Positions 60,601 through 64,000 of a stretch of 64,000 nucleotides of DNA are shown here, one piece after another. The stretch is from positions 432,696-496,695 of the forward strand of contig JXTC01000165.1 of assembly GCA_002914845.1 (NCBI GenBank), given 5' to 3'. The translations under genes and the position numbers were made by a program. This stretch comes from Trema orientale. Taxonomy: Eukaryota; Streptophyta; Magnoliopsida; Rosales; Cannabaceae. The notes beneath the pieces were generated by a model. The model saw only the letters and a program-made list of their open reading frames with translations, made no database searches and was not told where the DNA came from. The first letter of the stretch is position 1. Every line of letters begins with the position of its first letter.

Positions 60601-61065
60601 ACTCTATCTATGTCTTGCTTTCAAATTATACAATTTCAATAGTGCAGACAATTTTGTAAATGTCATACAACCCGGATAGATCAGGTTCTCAGCATTATTA
60701 AGTAATGATTGAAACTTAATAGGATCTACATCTGTTTCATACTGTGCATCATCAATCATTTCAAAAAAATTATCATTTATATCTAACTCATAATTATCTT
60801 TTATACTCTTTTTTGACAAAAATCCGATAATTGGAACCTTTTTACTATGCCAAATCCATTGTTTGTAACTTTGATCTATTCCATTGAAATATAAGTATTC
60901 TTTTATCTTTTTAACACCTATCTTTTGCAAATTTTCACATTTAATATACGAGCACGGAATTAAATTGAAATCTTTGACATTTTCAATAGCAAACTCCAAA
61001 AAGCTATCAACTCCCTTTCTATACTTGGTCGATAGTCTATCCGCCAACATCCATTTCTTATCCAT
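57700..61065 (-). pseudogene. CACTA TNP2 transposase (Transposase_21), broken
   Basis: Start MDKKWMLADRLSTKYRKGVD at 61065 is the N-terminal transposase-associated domain. Then SDKSFSDLLALLGEMLP with a TAG just before it where the family has Trp (about 60605); a zinc-binding region with CLNDCILYRKKF and CPVCGEPRWY (60480-60400); a frameshift near 60247; and the Transposase_21 core: DGKLRHPANSPAWK, SFGSDPRNPHLGLSADGINP, GPRQPGNDIDVYLAPLIDHL, FTINDFPAYGNLSGFSTK, CPICDE (60240-59770). After that comes HRRFLP (59730), HNLDVIHIEKNICDSI (59450-59400), the DUF4218 part (LKSHDCHILMQHLLP, LYGPVYLRWMYPFER, 59150-58830) and the DUF4216 part (58277-57800) with another stop near 57950. Several inactivating breaks. 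Confidence 0.92.
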
Positions 61066-61599
61066 TCTAAGTATAATTGGAAAAAAAAAAAACTTAAACA
61101 ACTAATTTAAAAAACTAACTAAATTGAGTACCATAAAAAATTGTGCATAATCTCCCCTATTTCTAGCACTAACCAATTGAGTACCTAAAACACCAATTAT
61201 ATATTACTCCTTATTTAAAATTATTCTCATATTTCTAACTACTACTAAATTGAGAACTTAATTTATTTTTTAAATAGTCTCCTTTATTACAAATAAGTTA
61301 CGAATCAACCAAACATAACTTATGACAAAATAATATTAATATAAATAATAAACTCAAGCAATTACTCACAATTATAACATCATTATATCACCACAACGTA
61401 TAATTTCCTATATAATATCATATCTCATCTACATAAAACTTTTCAAAATACTAATAAATAACCAATGTAGAAAGTGACATAAGTACGTAAAAGAAAAAAA
61501 TTGAGAAAATATACCTAAATTCGCTCAATTTGTTAATTTATAAGTACGACCAAATTACTCAAACTTTCTACTAAAACCTATACACAAAAATATTAAAAA
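61066..61599. other. 5' non-coding end of CACTA and junction with OPT promoter remnant
   Basis: AT-rich, no gene. The CACTA 5' terminal repeat should lie here, but no CACTACA end or GCGCC subterminal repeats are visible, so that end may be deleted along with the 5' half of the OPT exon. Confidence 0.45.
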
Positions 61600-61715
61600 A
61601 ATTTTGGTGTTTGTAGGTGTATTTACTATACATATTGTCACCGTGAAAACTATTAAAAAAAGGTAAAATCAAGTGCACTCGATTTAAAATGGTTTACCAT
61701 AGAAACGATAAATAG
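61600..61715 (-). pseudogene. OPT pseudogene upstream region (promoter remnant)
   Basis: TCAAGTGCACTCGATTTAAAATGGTTTAC here matches OPT upstream sequence near 14457-14485 (CAAGTGCACTTGATTT, ATAGTTTAC), and GGTGTTTGTAG...GTGTATTTA matches near 14373-14402. The TATA region is thus roughly 61618. It is the far flank of the CACTA insertion. Confidence 0.6.
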
Positions 61716-62002
61716 GCTAGATTAGCTCGGCCCGGCCCGGCACACAAAATTTGCGAATTAAGTTAAGATGGGTCACAAAAAAATGTAAGGTCTCCCTAAA
61801 CTCAAGCTAAGATAAGCCAAATAAATATTAAGTGGGCCGACCCATTTTGACTTACGATTGGCCAACACACTTTGAGATTTTTTTTTCCACTTTGAATTTA
61901 ATGAGAAAACTACAGCCGGTGCTCCTTTTTTGCTGCCAGTATAAATGCATATCCCTTTTTTTATTTTGTGTACTTTTATATCCTTTTTTAAATTGGGCGC
62001 AT
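61716..62002. other. Unassigned sequence with GGCCCGG words
   Basis: GGCCCGGCCCGGCAC near 61731 and GTGGGCCGACCC near 61833 recall the GGCC-rich hAT MITE at 21241-21792, but ends and a target duplication are not seen. The open frame 61773-62093 runs into the palindrome and is not credible. Confidence 0.35.
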
Positions 62003-62138
62003 CTACAGTAGGGGCGTCCCTACGTAAGGCCTTGTTTATACACCGTTTGATGGGAATCTGTATATAAACAGATTCCCCACAGATTCCCATCAAACGGTAT
62101 ATAAACAGAGGCCTTACGTAGGGGCGCCCCTACTATAG
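62003..62138. repeat. Near-perfect palindrome, arms of about 60 bp
   Basis: The left arm from CTACAGTAGGGGCGTCCC to GATGGGAATCTGT is repeated inverted in the right arm ACAGATTCCCATC to GGGGCGCCCCTACTATAG with about four mismatches and one indel. The loop is ATATAAACAGATTCCCC, which can pair further in part. It could be a foldback MITE or a hairpin RNA source. Confidence 0.85.
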
Positions 62139-62230
62139 TCGCCTCCTTTTAAATTATGTTTTGTCTTATTTCACTTTTATCCCTGAATTAGTCGTATCCA
62201 CCTCACTCCCTATTTCCCACCATTTTGTTG

Positions 62231-62318
62231 CTCTCTCTCTCTCTCTTCACAAGTACAAGCAGGCTGAAAACCCATATCAGCTTCTTCTTGTGCGTCTCTC
62301 TCTCTCTCTGGCAGGTCG
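62231..62318. repeat. Two (CT)n microsatellites
   Basis: CT runs at 62231-62246 and about 62303-62318, separated by leader-like sequence. Confidence 0.8.
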
Positions 62319-62326
62319 AAAACGCA

Positions 62327-62720
62327 TGGTTTCCTCCTATTCAATGGCTTTCTCTTCAAAGTGTATCCCTCGCAGTACATTGCTATAGAGCATTCTCATT
62401 CGAGCTCATTAGATTCTTGGATTTATGATCACTTTTCAGTCATGTACAATTAGATGGACCATCGTATTTTTTCCTTTAGATATTCTGAAATTTTCATAAG
62501 GGTAGGGTAATTTACTTATTTAATAAAAAAAAGGTAATTTACTTATTTGTGGTTAAGTTTGATTTTGATTTGATTTTTCTTATGGGACTCTATTCATCAC
62601 TTTTTATAACCTGGGTAACTTGAAAGTTGCAGGGAAGATGTTCGATGGAATGCCTTAGAGAGATGTCGTGTCCTGGAATACTTGTATGGATGTTCTCTGC
62701 TCATATGATTTATTTGGAGA
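62327..62720 (+). pseudogene. PPR protein relic
   Basis: At 62615-62720 the plus strand reads KVAGKMFDGMP, stop, RDVVSWNTCMD, matching the classic PLS-type PPR motif (…FDxMPERDVVSWNT) with TAG in place of the Glu codon. Upstream, a short frame MVSSYSMAFSSKC at 62327 could be the old start, with Ser-rich residues as in an organelle-targeting peptide, but the link is only positional. No other PPR repeats are visible, so this is a small relic. Confidence 0.6.
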
Positions 62721-63214
62721 AATATAGGACAAAACATTACATACATCTAATCACAGATATCTTTGGCTAAATACATAATTTCATTTTCAATCCATTACAT
62801 GTTCCCAAAGTTCATTCAAGTTGGTGATCAAGCAACTTAAAAAATTAAGCATAAGAAAGAGAAACCAATTCAATTAGATAATTAACATGTCAAAAAGAGA
62901 AATAAACATAGACAAAATACTAGCTTAGTTCACGAAGTAAAACTAGACAAAAAAATATTTAGTTTATAATATTAGTTAAGAATAATAACATTCTAATACA
63001 ATGAAATCACAAAATTCAAAAATTAAAGAGAGAAAAGTTGTAGACTTTTCCCTTTGTATAAACTTAAAGGTGTTCTTAGAGGTTATCAATCTCCTCCTCC
63101 AAACTGGGTGCTTGCTTTCTTGAATTCTCCCTCAACAATTGCTCTCAACAATATCAATCACCAAACTAAAGGATAAAATAGAAATCCTAACAAGAAACTA
63201 AAACTAGAATCGTA
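62721..63214. other. Unassigned AT-rich sequence
   Basis: No gene or repeat recognised; general look of old retroelement sequence. Confidence 0.35.
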
Positions 63215-63224
63215 TATTTTAATA

Positions 63225-63579
63225 GGGATAACTACAAAAAAAATACCCTCATGTTTGGATTTTTTGCAATTTAAACTCTGAAGTTTGGATTCTGCAAAAT
63301 AATACCTGTGATTACGAATTTCTGAAAATTAATACCCTGTGTTGATTTTTAACTGATAAAATACAATAATATCCTCAAAATTAAGATGAATAATATTGAT
63401 TAATCTAGTTTTAATGAAGGATACTATTGTTTTTTGGTTCCTAAAATTGGTCAAAAAATCTGTCTAGGGTATTAATTTCCAGAAATTCTTAATCTCAGGG
63501 TATTATTTTGCAGAGTCCAAACTTCAGGGTTTAAATTGCAGAAGACCCCAACTTCAAGGTAGTTTTTTGCAGTTATCCC
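63225..63579. mobile_element. Mutator-like MITE (355 bp) with 10-bp target duplication
   Basis: Arms of about 118 bp begin GGGATAACTAC on the left and GGGATAACTGC (reverse complement of right end), and share GCAATTTAAAC(T/C)CTGAAGTTTGGA and TGCAAAATAATACC in order. The perfect 10-bp duplication TATTTTAATA lies at 63215-63224 and 63580-63589. It fits the 9-11 bp targets of Mutator-like elements. No coding capacity. Confidence 0.88.
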
Positions 63580-63589
63580 TATTTTAATA

Positions 63590-64000
63590 TACAAAATTTT
63601 TTAATTACAAAAGCTATTTTTGGTGTTTTTGGGTAGAGCTCCAAAATGGAGTTTTTGAGCTCTTTTTTTCTCTTCTTATCTACGCCGCCCCTAGGTTAAG
63701 AGGTAAAAATGAGTATATATAGGGCTCCAACTGTCCATAAATCATAGCTATCCATTGCATTTGATTGAGGGCCATAAATGGCCCTTGAAACCTTAGCTTC
63801 AGAAGGGAAAGGCATGGCTGCACTTGGGTATTGCACGGTCGGCGCGGCTGTGCCTAAGAGCAGCGTGGTTGCGCCTATTGATGGTGAAATGGATACACGA
63901 CCGTGCCATTCCCTTGCACGGTCGCGCAGCCTTCTCTTGCTCTTAGCTACTTTTTGGTCTTCAGTCATCAATTTTAGCTCCATTTTTGACCAAAATGCTC
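63590..64000. other. Repeat-like sequence with GCACGGTCG words
   Basis: GCACGGTCGGCGCGGC near 63834, CGACCGTGCC near 63899 and GCACGGTCGCGCAGCC near 63916 are direct and inverted copies in a GC-richer block. The minus-strand open frame 63696-63983 covers this block and shows no domain. It may be part of a gypsy-type LTR continuing past the window. Confidence 0.4.

Larger units (their letters stand above)
50124..61590 (-). mobile_element. Large CACTA (En/Spm) transposon in OPT pseudogene
   Basis: Left end CACTACAACAAAAAAGGC at 50124, followed by dense subterminal repeats to about 50420. On the minus strand it carries the two usual CACTA genes: the TNP2 transposase (61065-57700) and a second ORF with Transposase_24 and Ulp1-like parts (57462-50995). 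The right end is not clear; OPT promoter homology resumes at about 61600, so the end lies between 61101 and that point and may have lost its terminal repeat. Both genes carry stops, so it is non-autonomous now. The end given is approximate. Confidence 0.8.

Noticed and set aside
61600-61625. TTTGTAGGTG near 61610 as the right CACTA terminus
   Set aside because: It only loosely resembles TTGTTGTAGTG, there is no matching GTA duplication, and the surrounding text aligns better with the OPT upstream region.

Overview
This is nuclear DNA from a flowering plant, almost certainly a eudicot: intron-rich genes with GT-AG borders, a plant-specific malectin-LRR receptor kinase, an oligopeptide transporter, and abundant Ty1/copia, Ty3/gypsy, CACTA, Mutator, hAT and Harbinger-type elements in AT-rich sequence. 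The species cannot be fixed from the window. Three runs of N (9372-9597, 36242-37206, 53161-53742) interrupt the assembly.

Only two genes look intact, both on the minus strand. One (14290 to 9988, 6 exons, 729 aa) encodes an oligopeptide transporter (OPT family) with its NPG and KIPPR signatures. The other (30055 to 24287, 13 exons, 905 aa) encodes an LRR-I (malectin-like/LRR) receptor kinase with all kinase motifs present. I rebuilt both by hand across splice sites; each stays open and its summed length is a multiple of three.

The rest is mostly wreckage of the same two gene families plus transposons. Two broken receptor copies (A, about 3520-5215; C, about 34870-46610) keep LRR exons and the exon just before the membrane, but share a 3' end that departs from the intact gene at the membrane segment, so both lack a kinase. 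Each is followed on its right by OPT sequence: the intact OPT gene after A, and a broken OPT exon after C. A third scrap of receptor intron (about 23805-24030) lies just past the 3' end of the intact kinase gene. I read this as a tandem receptor cluster containing a duplicated block (kinase-less receptor + OPT), whose second copy was torn up by transposons.

Layout: 1-3418 truncated copia element; 3520-5215 receptor pseudogene A holding a solo LTR with perfect target duplication; 5462-9597 retroelement ends (LTRs and primer-binding sites without coding parts); 9988-14290 OPT gene with a Mutator-like MITE in intron 1; 15413-23760 hAT MITEs and non-coding LTR remnants; 24287-30055 receptor kinase; 31132-34382 two Mutator-like elements with unrelated GC/CT-rich cores; 34870-46610 receptor pseudogene C split by a complete copia element (35831-45183, target duplication GATAT) and a solo LTR (45358-46553); 47750-49337 two more inverted-repeat elements; 49953-61715 OPT pseudogene split by a large CACTA transposon, which itself contains a second CACTA (51079-54772, target duplication TTT), which in turn holds a piece of LTR; 62003-64000 a long palindrome, a PPR relic, a Mutator-like MITE with a 10-bp target duplication, and repeat-rich sequence. 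No tRNA, rRNA, CRISPR or new multi-gene system was seen.
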